A DNA stretch of 64,000 bases from Protea cynaroides. Taxonomy: Eukaryota > Streptophyta > Magnoliopsida > Proteales > Proteaceae. The first letter of the stretch is position 1; every line of letters starts with the position of its first letter. The notes beneath the pieces were generated by a model. That model was not told the DNA's origin. It worked only from the letters and a program-made list of their open reading frames with translations, and did not search any database. A program made the translations under genes and the position numbers. Below, in pieces: positions 9,640-21,485 of this stretch. The stretch is from assembly GCA_028583415.1 (NCBI GenBank), contig CM053265.1, positions 20,716,830 through 20,780,829 of the forward strand. The letters are read 5' to 3'.

Positions 9640-10917
9640 ATGGCTGGACGCAGAGTGACCAGACAAAGTCGTAACTCTATCCCACCACCACCACCTGTGG
9701 GGGAAGATAGCCAGATACACCCGGAAACACAGGAGAATACGAACACGGCACCGTCCGTAATTAATGGGCAGATAAATCCTACAAATATGCCAGCTCCACC
9801 TACAGACCTGGCTACAGCCGTAATGAATTTGGCCCAACAGCTGCAGCAAATACAACAGGCACAAGCTACTATGGAAGCTGCCATAGGCATGACCTTTCTA
9901 GCTGCACAGACGACACCGATGCCAGCAGGACAGGCAAGCACAGTACCAGGGGGAAGTAACATAGTACCTCACGCACCTCAGACTCCCATCATGCAGGCTC
10001 AAGTACAAAACCCTGAAGTAGCTCCAGGTGGATATCAATACCAACCACCTATGTATGGGGCTTATGTCCCGCATCAACTAGACCACTCCAGACTGGTGGA
10101 GCATTTTCTGAAGATGAAGCCCAAGGAGTATAGTGGTAAGCCAGCTGATCCGTTGTGGCCAGCACATTGGATCGATGAGATGGAGAGAAATTTCACAATG
10201 ATGACAGTGAATGAGGAAGAGAAGGTATTGTGTGCAACATTCATGCTGAAAGGCGATGCACACCACTGGTAGAAGTCCACACGGACATATCTGATGACAA
10301 AGCACACCCAATTGACTTGGGATATATACAAGGAAGCATTCTTTGAGAAGTATTTTCCTAGGAGTTTCAGAGATTCCATGGAGAAGGAGTTCCTGAGTTT
10401 ATATCAGGGACAGATGACTATCGATGTATATCAACAGCGTTATGAGGAGCTATTTTTCTTTGCACCAGTCAGTATGCAAGTGGAAGATACAAAGACCCGA
10501 AGGTTCGTCATGGGACTTAGGGGAAGCATACGTGAACATTTTCTGGGACTTGAGAAGAAAATCTACAATGAAGCTGTACAAATTGCTCGAGTGATAGAGT
10601 CGAGCCAGAAAGAGAGCTACCTTGCTCAAAATAGAGGAATCAAAAGGTCAAATGGAAATTCTTACAACGGAGGGAACACCAAGGTATTCAAACCCTTCCG
10701 TACTCACGGTTTCAATGTTGTAGCCAAGACTACTTCAACAGCTCAACAACAACAAAAGCCAAATAACGAAGGGTTAAAATGCTATAACTGCAATCAATTG
10801 GAACATATGGCAAGGGAGTGTCCTAAGCCCAAGAAGCAACTACAACAAGGCAGAGTTTATGCGGTTACATCTGAGGATGCTGCCGCATCGCCTGATGTGG
10901 TCACAGGTATGACCTGA
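9640..10917 (+). pseudogene. gag of element A (one in-frame stop)
   Basis: Nucleocapsid/capsid polyprotein that would package the element RNA in cytoplasmic particles. ATG at 9640 (MAGRRVTRQSR), Gln/Pro-rich N-terminus, capsid core with WPAHWIDEME and DVYQQRYEELFF, and a CCHC zinc knuckle C-x2-C-x4-H-x4-C at 10780-10821. A TAG at 10270-10272 replaces a Trp codon; the frame is otherwise open to TGA at 10915-10917. The stop lies inside the putative gag-pol intron (10907-10977), so gag would end there only if the intron is kept. The conserved Gly of the zinc knuckle is Glu here. Confidence 0.9.
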
Positions 10918-10977
10918 ATCTTGTCATTTTGTGTTACATTATGTGAGCATGTAGACTAAATCAAAATAAATCACAAG
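10907..10977 (+). other. Putative gag-pol intron (A)
   Basis: Donor GTCACAG|GTATGA and acceptor-like CACAAG. It includes the gag stop and GAGCATGTAGA, also seen in the introns of B and C. Splicing alone would not restore frame in A because one base appears lost just after the acceptor compared with B and C. Confidence 0.5.
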
Positions 10978-13900
10978 TATCGTACCTATTAAGGGCATTC
11001 CCGCCAAAGTACTCTTTGATTCAGGAGCTACTCATTCTTTTATATATGTGTCATTTGGAAAGAAGCTAAATCTACCCCTCAAATCCTTAGACTACAAACT
11101 ACTTGTACGATCGCCTATGGGATTAGAAGTAGAATTAGAAAAAGGTTATGGACCATGTCAAGTCCTTATTGACGAGAAAACTTTAGATGCAACCCTGATT
11201 CAACTTGAGATGGCAGACTTTGACGTCTTCTTGGGAATGGACTGGTTAGCTCGGCATTCTACAAACCTATTATGTGCCGAAAAGAAGCGACATTTAAAGA
11301 CAAGGAAGGAGCAGAGTTCAGTTTTACGGGAACCAAACTTCCCTGTAAACGAAAGCTCATACTCTCTGCATTAAAGGCTATGAAGTGCCTTGAGAAAGGA
11401 GCAATTGGGTATCTAGTATCAGTGGTCAATCTTACCAAAGAAGCCCCACGAATGGAGGATATTGATGTTGTGCATGACTATCCAGATGTATTTTCTGAAG
11501 AACTACTAGGACTACCACCCGACCGTGCTATAGAGTTTGTTATAGATCTGATACCCGGAGCTGCTCTAGTATCTAAAGAACCTTATCGAATGGCTCCTAC
11601 TGAACTGAAGGAATTAAAAGTACAATTACAAGAACTGCTGGACAAGGGCTACATCCGACCTAGCATATCACCATGGGGAGCGCCAGTATTATTCGTGAAG
11701 AAGAAGGACGGTAGTATTCGATTGTGTATAGACTATCGAGAACTGAATAAACTGACAATCAAGAATCGGTATCCATTGCCTCGGATCGTGACTTGTTCGA
11801 TCAGTTGCAAGGTGCCAAAGTGTTCTCCAAGATCGATCTTTGGTCAGGCTACCATAAGTTGAAGATTAAGGATAGTGATATCCCCAAGACAGCATTCAGG
11901 ACCAGATATGGACATTATGAATTTTTGGTCATGTCCTTTGGATTGACGAACGCATCAGCAACCTTTATGGAACTTATGAATCGGGTATTCCACGATATGT
12001 TGGATACGTCGATTATTGTATTCATCGATGATATATTGGTCTACTCCAAGGACAAGGAAACTCATATAAAGAATCTAAATGCCGCTCTGCAGTGATTACG
12101 GATGAGAAGCTCTACGCCAAATTTACAAAGTGTGAGTTTTGGCTAAAAGAAGTTGCTTTTCTAGGCCATGTAGTATCCGCTGAAGGAATTAAAGTGGATC
12201 CTAGCAAGATCGAAGCTATTGTAAAGTGGAAAGCACCGAAGAGCGTTGCAGAAATTAGAAGTTTCTTAGATCTAGCTGGGTATTATCAACGATTTGTGAA
12301 AGACTATTCCTGAACTATCGTACCTCTCACCAGTTTGACTAAGAAGGGTGAAAAGTTTGTTTGGACTGATAAATGTGAGAAGAGTTTCCAAACATTAAAG
12401 GCTAGATTGATATCAGCTCCAATTTTGACCATTTTGATTCCAGGACAGCCATTTATTTTATACACTGATGCGTCAGGACTGGGATTAGGATGTGTACTTA
12501 TGCAAGGAGAACAAGTAATTGTGTATGCCTCAAGACAATTGAAGACACATGAGAAGAACTATCCCACTCATGATTTGGAATTAGCAGCAGTAGTACATGC
12601 TGTCAAAATATGGAGACATTACTTGTACGGAGAGAAATTTCAGATTAAATCAGATCATAAGAGTCTTACTTACCTCTTTAATCAGAAGGAGTTGAATATG
12701 AGACAAAGAAGATGGTTGAAACTATTGAAAGACTATGATTGTGATATCCAGTATCATCCGAGAAAAGCTAATGTGGTTGTTGACGCACTGAGTAGAAACG
12801 CAATGATGAAATCTCAAGAGGAGGTTAGCTCTACTACTGCAGTGTGTACTACCGAAAAAGTATTCAATTACAGTAATGAGTAGTTTGTGATAGATGCACC
12901 AGGTGAATCAACCAACCAAGGGTTTATCCATCAGTTTGTAAATATGTTCGCCACATTGAAGAATGTACCCGATATACTTGATGAAGTGAAAACAGCGATT
13001 AAATCAGACCCTTACCTAAGTACGGTACAGGAAGACATCGAAAAAGGTAAAACTATTCCTGAGTTCACCTTAGATGATGAAAGGGTACTGAAGTACAAAG
13101 GAAGAATATGTATACCTGAAACAGAAAATTTGGACATTAGACACTGACTAATGAAGGAAGCCCATACCACTGCCTATTCGATACACCCTGGAAGTACAAA
13201 AATGTATCATGACCTAAATGAATTATTGGTGGAGAGGAATGAAAGCAGATATAGCCAAGTTCGTGTCTCAATGCCTAAATTGTCAAAAGGTGAAAGCTGA
13301 ACGACAAAGACCAGCAGGACTGTTACAGCCGTTACCAGAACCAGCATGGAAATAGGACTGCATCACTATGGACTTCGTCACAAGGTTACCATTGACTCCC
13401 CGAGTAGTTGATGTAGTTTGGGTGATTGTAGACAGACTAACTAAAACGGCTCGATTTATAGCTATACGACCTCAGTATACACTGGAGAGATCAGCTAAGT
13501 TGTATGTGGACAACATTGTTAGATTGCACGATGTACCAGAAAGCATTATGTCCGACAGAGATCCACATTTTACTTCAAAGTTTTGGGAAGGATTGCAGAA
13601 GGCTATGGGTACAACATTGAAGTTCAGTACTGCATTTCATCCTCAGACAGACGGACAATCAGAGCGCACCATTCATATTCTAGAAGACATACTCCGAGCT
13701 TGTGTGATTGATTTTAAAGGATCATGGGATGAAAAGTTACCACTGATTGAGTTCGCTTATAACAATAGCTATCAGGCTACTATACAGATGTCACCCTATG
13801 AAGCACTGTATGGCAGGAAGTGTCGAACTCCTTTGTTTTGGAATGAAGTTAGAGAATGTAGTATTGTTGGATAGGAATTTGTTGAAGAGACATGTCGAGT

Positions 13901-14387
13901 AGTCGACATTATCAAGGAACAAGTAAGAACGGCTCAAAATCGTTAGAAGCAATATGCAGATACTAGACGCTGAGACCTTGAATTCGCCGTAGGTGATAAG
14001 GTATTCCTCGAAGTGTCACCTATGTGAGGTTTGAAACGGTTCGGACAGAAAGGGAAACTAAGTCCGAGATATGTCAGACCATATGAGATTCTAGCTAAAT
14101 GTGGAAAAGTGACTTACCAGTTAGTACTACCACCATCTATGTCAAGCGTGCATGATGTATTTCATATCTCCTTATTGAAGAAGTATGTCAGAGATCCAAT
14201 GCACGTTTTGACAATAGATCTACCTGATTTGATGGATGATTTGACATTTAAAGTAGTACCAACTGAAATCACCAGCCGAAAGGTACAACGACTACGCACC
14301 TGTGACATTTATTATGTTAAAGTCACTTGGAGAAGCAGAGATATAGAAGAAATCACATGGGAAGAAGAGAATGCTATGCGAAAGTAA
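10978..14387 (+). pseudogene. pol of element A: protease, RT, RNase H, integrase, chromodomain-like tail (broken)
   Basis: Aspartic protease DSGA at 11018-11029; RT from about 11560 with FIDD at 12021-12032; RNase H with the TDAS aspartate at 12467-12469; integrase zinc finger (CLNC at 13272-13283) and catalytic Asp 13371-13373, Asp 13554-13556, Glu 13662-13664 (35 residues between the last two, DD35E). The C-terminal chromodomain-like segment is at about 14240-14384. Frame changes occur near 11285, 11785 (one base lost), 12100 (stop plus one base lost) and 13215. Stops at 12311, 12881, 13145, 13873 and others. Not functional. It would have produced the enzymes for cDNA synthesis and nuclear insertion, with the tail probably steering insertion to heterochromatin, as known for chromoviruses. 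Confidence 0.93.
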
Positions 14388-14443
14388 TACCCTCATCTAT
14401 TCGACTCGGAAGGTATGTACAATTTCGAGGACAAAATTTTTAT

Positions 14444-14456
14444 AAATAGGGGGAGT
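14444..14456 (+). promoter_or_regulatory. Polypurine tract of element A
   Basis: AAATAGGGGGAGT directly before the 3' LTR; primes plus-strand DNA in this element class. Single, unlike the doubled tract in B and C. Confidence 0.85.
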
Positions 14457-15027
14457 TGTAAGACCCGTATCGAACTAACCGATCTTACTACCTTCTACCA
14501 GGTCTACCTATCATGGTCGAGCCAAATGGACTAAGTGTGTGAAGGAAATAGCGAAACCAGGTATTAAACTGACCCAAAAATAGTAAAATGGAAGCCAAGG
14601 TCTCATACCCAGATAGGCAGGGTCGACCCCCCTCATTAAGAAGTCAGACCCCTGATATTTTAACTAGGGGTCAGACAACATAGAACTGAGGCTCGACAGG
14701 ATCTCCGACCCCCTCATCGACCCCCTCTTTGTCGACAGAAACTGCGAATAGGAAACTTTCCAAATTTCAATGGGATTCCTACCTAATCTCAGTGGGACTT
14801 ATTTTGGAAGATTCTACTCTATAAATAGGACGTCCCTAAGCCTCTTTCACTCCTTTTGAAACCCTAATTGAAAGTGAGAGAAAGAGAAGAGAAGGAGAAG
14901 AGAAGGAAAGTTTGAGAAGAAGACTAAAGTGAAGAATTTAGAGAAACCTCTAAATCTCAGCAAAACATAAGGTATGGGTTTTATTTCCAATATATCTAAA
15001 AAAAAAAAAAAAAAATTTAAAAAAAAA

Positions 15028-15060
<33 letters not shown>

Positions 15061-15504
15061 ACCCAACACCCGCCGGGGGAACCCCCTCCCAACCCCCCCT
15101 AACCTTACCCCCCCCCAAAAAAAAATTATTTTTTTTAAAAAAAAAAACATATTTTTTTTTTTCACTTAAAATAAAAATTTTTTTATTATTTTTTTTTTTT
15201 TTATATTTCTTTAATTTCCTCACATACTTTTATATTACGTCGTAGGGTATCGGGAGGTGGTCTCGGACCGTGAGTCTTCAACTCTCTGGGCCTTAAAAAA
15301 AAAAAATTTTTATTAAAAAAAATTGAATTTTAGGAAGAGGATTAGGTGGGAGAAAATTTTTAAATAAATTTTTTAAATAAATTTTTTTTGATTTTTTTAA
15401 ACTAAAAAAAAGATTTTTAATTAGAAAAAAATTGAATTAAAAAATTGTTTTTAATTTTTTTATTTTTTTTTTTTATAAAAAAAAAATAAAATATAAAAAC
15501 TACA

Positions 15505-15535
<31 letters not shown>

Positions 15536-15643
15536 TTTTATTTTTTAAAATAAAAATTTTAAAAATTAATTAATAAAAAATTTATTTTATTTTTTTTTTT
15601 TTTTTTTTTTTTTTAATTTTTTTTAAAATTAAAAAAAAAAAAT

Positions 15644-15686
<43 letters not shown>

Positions 15687-15912
15687 TTTTTTTTAATAAT
15701 TTTTAATTTATTTTATTTATGATTATCGCAGTTAGATTCCTCGATTCATTTATTATTAAGACTTAGCTATTGTGTATTTATTCGATTATGGTTGTGGATG
15801 TGTATGGTTTAGTTCTACCGGACACGACCCCCTATTAGAGAACCTAGTTGAACTATTGGTTTATTAGCGGTTCATCACACCATTCTGAATAGTGCGAAAT
15901 TGGGGTGTGACA
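14457..15912 (+). repeat. 3' LTR of element A (internally disrupted)
   Basis: Starts TGTAAGACCC, ends GGGGTGTGACA. Only 1456 bp against 2334 bp in the 5' LTR. Positions 14457-14990 and about 15712-15912 match the 5' LTR, and a short island at 15232-15295 matches 6153-6222. The rest is A/T homopolymer. The leader modules and short Cys-rich frame are therefore missing. Confidence 0.85.
14998..15712. other. Homopolymer A/T block replacing LTR sequence
   Basis: Almost only runs of A and T with a small C-rich patch, where about 1.6 kb of LTR should be. An island of true LTR sequence (15232-15295) with several missing bases lies inside it. This looks like a failed consensus or gap-fill rather than biology. 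Confidence 0.7.
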
Positions 15913-16200
15913 TAGGCAACTTGGAAAACTTTCCAAGTATGGTATCACATCTTAGTCTTCTTAGGTTATCCCATATCTATATCATCTATATTTATTTCAC
16001 CCATATTCGTATCCATAATCTCAATCCACCTCAATCATAAAAAAAATAAAAAATAACGAATTACGTTGTACCTGATTTCTAGGACCTCTAGAATACATAG
16101 GCAATTTACAGGACTCTCTAAGTATGGTATTCCTAGTCTATATGGACTATCCTGATTCAATCTTAACCATGCATCAAGCATTAATCTCAACTTGAACAAT
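15913..16200 (+). repeat. F-like repeat, right part, with TSD of element A
   Basis: Begins with the TSD TAGGC and continues the sequence broken at 4713. Repeats the phrase GACCTCTAGAATACATAGG at 16080-16100. It ends in TCAACTTGAACAAT, where F LTR sequence starts abruptly. Confidence 0.65.
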
Positions 16201-16296
16201 TGGTCCCATGCAAGATTACACATGGAAATGGTTATTTAATCTTCGAAATTCATATTGAAACCCATTCCATTTCAAAATGAGAAAAAATACAATTAA

Positions 16297-16785
<489 letters not shown>

Positions 16786-16912
16786 AAAGGAGAAGAAGAG
16801 GGAGAAGAGAAAAAGGAAGGAAAAGAAGAAAGGAAAGAAGAAAAGGAAGAAAAAGATTTTCTAGAAAAAAAAGAAAGGAAAGAAGGATCTTCTAGAAGAG
16901 GAGAGAAAAAAG

Positions 16913-16920
16913 TATAAATA
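16913..16920 (+). promoter_or_regulatory. TATA box of F 5' LTR
   Basis: TATAAATA in GTATAAATAGGCAA, identical in context to 39397-39404. Two TTCTAGAA sites lie just upstream (16859-16866, 16890-16897). Confidence 0.65.
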
Positions 16921-16924
16921 GGCA

Positions 16925-17040
16925 AAAGAGAAGGAAAGTTTGAGAAGAAGACTAAAGTGAAGAATTTAGAGAAACCTCTAAATCTCAGCAAAACATAAGG
17001 TATGGGTATGTTTCCATTGATGATCTAAGACCTTAGAATA
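16925..17040 (+). other. Element A LTR fragment fused into F LTR
   Basis: From GAGAAGGAAAGTTTGAG to GACCTTAGAATA this matches element A LTR (5' copy 5160-5270), but with the variants of the damaged 3' LTR (14890-14975). On both sides the sequence is F LTR. The fusion lies in a GA-rich stretch shared by both LTRs. Confidence 0.8.
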
Positions 17041-18553
17041 TTTTTGGTAGAATAGATAAATTTTTTAAATATTTTAGCAAAATCTTAATTTTTTTAAGTC
17101 TTACTATGCATAGAAAATAGCATATAAGATCTTTCCTTTTTTTTGAAAAATTCATGTCATATATGCATTCTATGATTGGTACTTACCATATTGATATATT
17201 GATGCATATTAGATCTTGCATATTAGATCTTGTCATGCTTAGATCTTGCCATATTAGATCTGGTCATATTAGATTTTACCATATTAGGTTCTTGGCTTAT
17301 TTGCAATACATGCCATATTAGGGAGATTTTCATAATCTTACTATATGATATGATATTACCATAAATATCATACATGCCATGCTTAGAATATTCTTTTTTT
17401 GGCAATAATTTAATTTATGTTGCACCCTAGTTGAACTGTCATATCTGTACACCTAGCAAACATATTAGGTGTGGGGACGTGCATTTAGGCACCCACATTC
17501 TTGGGAAGGGCATAATGGGAATAATAAAAATCTTAATAAAGAAAGATAATGCTTTGCCAAACCTTCCAAAATTAAAATTCAGGATAAAAAAAAAGGGTAA
17601 TTCAGGATGATTCTGCCTATCGATAAACCCTAAACCTAAAATAGGTTCTCAATCTTAAACCTAGAATAGGTTCGCACATTCTAACCTAGAATAGGTTACC
17701 CATGCCCGAACTACGCGGATTCTGATTCCTATGGCAAACCCTAGGATACGTAGGCCATTTGGGAAAAACCCAAATTTGGATCCAAACCTTAGTCCACTCG
17801 GACTATCCATAGATCCACTAGGATATCCATTCCCATTTCAACCCATCAGCCTGAACTACGTGGATTCTGATTCCTAGGGCAAACCCTAAGATACGTAAGC
17901 CATTTAGGAGAAACCTAAATTCAGATCCAAACCTTAGTCCACTTGGACTATCCATAGATCCACTAGGATATTTATCCACATTTCATCTCAAATAGGGTTA
18001 TCCACATTCCAACTCATAATGGGTTATCCATATTTTGACCCAAATAGGATTATTCTCAGATCCACTAGGACTATCTATCAGTCCACATAGACTATCCAGA
18101 TCCTAACCCATAAGGTTTCTCATCCATTCAAGCATAAGCTTCAACTTGAACAAAGAACTTAATCATGTACAAGCATAAATCACAATCATAAACTTTAATC
18201 ACACTTGAACTACGATAGTGAACCTGATTTTTGAAATAATTATGTAATATGTAGGCAATCTGATGGATACAGATTTGGTTCAATGATATAAAACCACTTG
18301 GTTTGGTTCGGTTTAAGAGATAGAGTCTAGCATAGGAAAGGCATAGGAGACCGATTTTGATCGGAAGGTTTGGGTGCCTAACCCCTTCCTAGAACCGTAA
18401 CCTAACGCTTACCCAATCTCTGATGGACTAGAAATCCAATCTAAGGGTCATGAGTCAATCGAAGTCTCACCTTGGGGTGAGATTTCACATTTCTAAGGTC
18501 CTAGACCTTAATCTAGGTAGCGACTTCTAAAATTTCCATCTTTGTCCTCACAG

Positions 18554-18571
18554 TGGCAACTTCACTGGGGA
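18554..18571 (+). promoter_or_regulatory. Primer binding site of element F
   Basis: TGGCAACTTCACTGGGGA one base after the LTR end. The form resembles the tRNA-Arg-type primer site reported for Ogre/Tat elements (recalled, to be checked) and differs from the Met type of A, B and C. Confidence 0.65.
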
Positions 18572-19080
18572 TATAAACGTCAAACTCCTAAATGAAAACT
18601 TTCCTTGTGTGAATTGGATGCTAGATCTTAGGATACTATATTTATGCTTTTATAATACTGCTTTGGGGGGCAGTCACACATTCGTGTGAGTAGCCGAACC
18701 TTGTCCCATGCATATGGGGCAGCCCACTAGGTGAAACACACAACGTTGGCCTGTACTTTGTGAGACCACGACTGGCGAGTAGCCTCTAACGAGCGTTTCT
18801 TGGGTCCGCCTAAGAATGCATTATGCTACTCCACGTCACTTGGATCCTTGCAACATAGTATATAAAGGGATTGGGGGCCCATTATTCATCGTTCATTCGG
18901 TGATAGGTTACCCCATCCTTGTCAAGGTGACCTTTTCTGTCCTAACCCAGATTGTAGCCCAATGATTGTTATTTTTGGTTCATCCCTGAACCAACCCAGT
19001 AAAATCTACTTAACCATGACATCCATGTTTGAGACGTCGAAGTTCTGCCCGTTTTTTTCCTTGATTGGTCAACATGTTAG
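18572..19080 (+). other. F leader before element B
   Basis: About 500 bp, no credible ORF. It ends with the TSD GTTAG (19076-19080) and continues at 28808 after element B. Confidence 0.5.
19076..19080. repeat. Target-site duplication of element B (left)
   Basis: GTTAG, identical to 28803-28807 on the other side of element B. This pair fixes the element's outer edges at 19081 and 28802. Confidence 0.9.
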
Positions 19081-19367
19081 TGTCACACCCCAATTCTGAT
19101 CCAACCAGAATGGTGTGAGTGAACCGTCACTGAACCAACGGTTCACACCAGGATCTCGAATAGGCCATGTCCACTCGTACAAACCATTACACATAACCAC
19201 AATCAGAATATAAATAATACAGCGAAAGTTTTCAAAATATAATGAACTGAGAATCTATTGATAAATTTAAATAAAATATCCAATTATTCAAATTCAAACA
19301 TATAATATAATATCCTTACATCCATTTAGTCCAACTGAAAATAACTGAAATAAATAAATAAAACCAA

Positions 19368-19500
19368 TCAAAGGTACACGCAGAAAGGGCACTCGCATTA
19401 AGCGTCATGCTCATCCTCTCTTACCTGTACGTCCAACACAGCAACACCACCATAAGCCGGGCATTCATGTAGTCATCCACAGTGTAACCTGCATCAACAT
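19368..19500 (-). pseudogene. Short LTR frame, copy in B 3' LTR (frameshifted)
   Basis: Same short Cys-rich frame as 26715-26848, but one G is missing near 19460 (AAGCCGGGCATT against AAGCCGGGGCATT), which breaks the frame. Confidence 0.5.
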
Positions 19501-19609
19501 CTAAAACAATGTACGTACAAAGGGTGAGCTCACAACTTAGCTCATTAAGACAATCAGACAGTTTCACAATATTATGCATGAATAACAATCATTTTATGTT
19601 GTGGTCTGG

Positions 19610-20120
19610 TTTTAAGTTTGCAATGTGCTATAGAAAGGTTTGGTGGCCCCTGCATCTCTATACACGAGTGTGCGGCACCTCATGGATCACACCCCCATTG
19701 GCCCACATGCACCCATCATGGAATAGAGATAGAGCTAAGATACCCCCGTACCTCCCCTGATGCTCTACCCATACCAGTACCTAAGCCCCTACTGGCCAGG
19801 GCTCGCAAACTGGGCTGCAACTAACCAATCCTATATGTCATCAATGTATGTTCTATCCCAGCACAGCCATCTACGGCATAGAGATAGAGCTAAGGCATTC
19901 CCACACCTCCCCTGATGCCCTATCCGCAACTAACCCACTAGGATAGAAACAATATGCAGGTAGACCCTACCCCAACATCACTCCCTACGGCATAGAGATA
20001 GAGCTAAAGCATCGTGGACAAGCCAGCGTCGACTCGGAGACCACAGTGCCACATAACCATGGCCAGGCCAACACCAATATCAGAGACCACCGTACCACGA
20101 CCTTCCCCTAATGCCCCACC
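19610..20120 (-). other. Conserved leader module block, B 3' LTR
   Basis: Minus-strand copies of the CATCAGGGGAGG and TAGCTCTATCTCTAT modules (four units) plus GCGAGCCC and CTCGTGTATAGAGG, in the same order as in A, C and D. Confidence 0.6.
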
Positions 20121-20520
20121 TGTACCAAGCATGTTAAGGTAGAATACTACAAAAGGTGCTAGTGTGAGGAATGATCCCAAGCCCATGCCCCACTCCACAC
20201 ACTAATGAAAACAATCACATGCCTAACAATCACATCCTATCAATGCATGAACAATAATAATAACTGAAAGTAAAGGATGGCATGTGAATATGCACAAACA
20301 TCACATCATATATATTCAAGTTATTAACAATGATTTACTGTCCATTAATTATTAGAGTTTAGGTCATATTCCCTTACCTGACGCTCGTTTGTTAGCTTGC
20401 TCCACGTCGCAAGATCCAAACGGGAAGTCACAAAGTCCTACAATGTTATTAGGGTTTCATTAGAATATATTGCTTAGGGTTTCATGTTGGTCGAAAACCA
20501 ACATGGTTTCAAAAATACAC

Positions 20521-20690
20521 TCACAGAGCTGACCGGTGGCATGTACCGGTCGCAGCTCTGTGGGAAAGACTGGCGACCGGTATGGTCAGCCGGTCCCCAC
20601 AGACCAGCCTCCCGAGGGATACCGGTGGCAACACACCAGTCGCACTGTGTGCAACCGGTATAGTCGATCGGTATGTCTCTGGAAGACCAT
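20521..20690. promoter_or_regulatory. CCGGTCGACCGG-type cluster, transcribed part of B 3' LTR
   Basis: Repeats of GACCGGT, ATACCGGTGG, ACCGGTCGCA and CGATCGGTATG. Equivalent in place to 43135-43225 in C and 5488-5670 in A. Confidence 0.5.
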
Positions 20691-21415
20691 ACATAGGTTT
20701 TTCGACTGTCGTCGATCGATCTCTATGGATTTCTAGGGTTTCTCCTATCCATTCTAAGTCTAATCTTTGAGTTAGAGTTATCCCCAACTCATTCAGGTCT
20801 TATTTCGATGAATATCATCTCAGAACTCGAATCTAGGGTTTGACGGCAACTTAGGGTTTTAAGGTCCAGTTTAGGGTTTTAGATCAATACCTACTTGCAT
20901 GGTATTGATCCACCCACACAACTAACATAGAGTAAGAAGAGTGGTTAAAACACTTACCGTTGACTGGCGTAACGTGAGCTTCGTCGAATGGTAATGGCGG
21001 CACCTCTTTCTTCTTCCTAGCTCCCTCTCCTTTCCAACCTCCTTCTCTTCTCTAGAGTTTGTGAGAGTTTATGAAAAGGATTTGAAGAGGTTTAAGGGTG
21101 TATTTATAGGCTAGAATTAGGGTTTAGTAACCCTATTAGGATTAGGAAAGTCTTAGATTCAAAATCAGGTAAGTGGGACCCTCAGAAGTCAATTTACTGG
21201 ATCTCCACACACGATTCGCGCACCGACCGGTCGACCGGTACCAAGACTAGTACCATCGACCGATCAACATAAAATCATGTTGATTTGATCGTCTTTGGTC
21301 CGATTTCATACCTGTTTGTCATCCGCTCGTCCCGTCTGGCCCGGTGATGATCAGAAGACCTGTCACAACAACAAAACCAAGGTTTAGACCGGGTTTACGG
21401 AGTGCGGGTCTTACA

Positions 21416-21431
21416 ACTCCCCCACCCTTAA
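21416..21431 (-). promoter_or_regulatory. Inner polypurine tract (PPT2) of element B
   Basis: On minus TTAAGGGTGGGGGAGT followed by TGTAAGACCC. Lies 54 bp inside the LTR edge defined by the TSD. Confidence 0.8.
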
Positions 21432-21469
21432 AAGAAATTTTGTCCCGAAATTTGCATGTAGGTCTCACA

Positions 21470-21485
21470 ACTCCCCCACCCTTAA
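21470..21485 (-). promoter_or_regulatory. Outer polypurine tract (PPT1) of element B
   Basis: On minus TTAAGGGTGGGGGAGT directly before TGTGAGACC, where the 3' LTR begins. Identical to the inner tract. Confidence 0.85.

Larger units (their letters stand above)
4714..15912 (+). mobile_element. Element A: Ty3/gypsy LTR retrotransposon, Tekay/Del-like
   Basis: Complete but decayed element bounded by TG...CA LTRs and a 5-bp TSD. Order: 5' LTR, Met-type primer site, antisense open frame, gag, protease, reverse transcriptase, RNase H, integrase, chromodomain-like tail, polypurine tract, 3' LTR. The domain order with integrase after RNase H is that of Ty3/gypsy. The chromodomain-like C-terminus and CCHC gag suggest the Tekay/Del chromovirus group (from family knowledge, not tested). 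The first 170 bp of the two LTRs differ by about 10 percent by eye, so the insertion is not recent. Many stops and frameshifts make it non-autonomous. Confidence 0.95.
19081..21469 (-). repeat. 3' LTR of element B
   Basis: On minus it starts TGTGAGACCTAC at 21469 and ends GGGGTGTGACA at 19081, 2389 bp. The first 54 bases include a second polypurine tract (21416-21431), after which TGTAAGACCC begins, the point where the LTR of element C starts. Confidence 0.88.

Noticed and set aside
14031..14440. Envelope-like gene after pol
   Set aside because: The sequence after integrase is a chromodomain-like tail and then the polypurine tract; no room for another gene.
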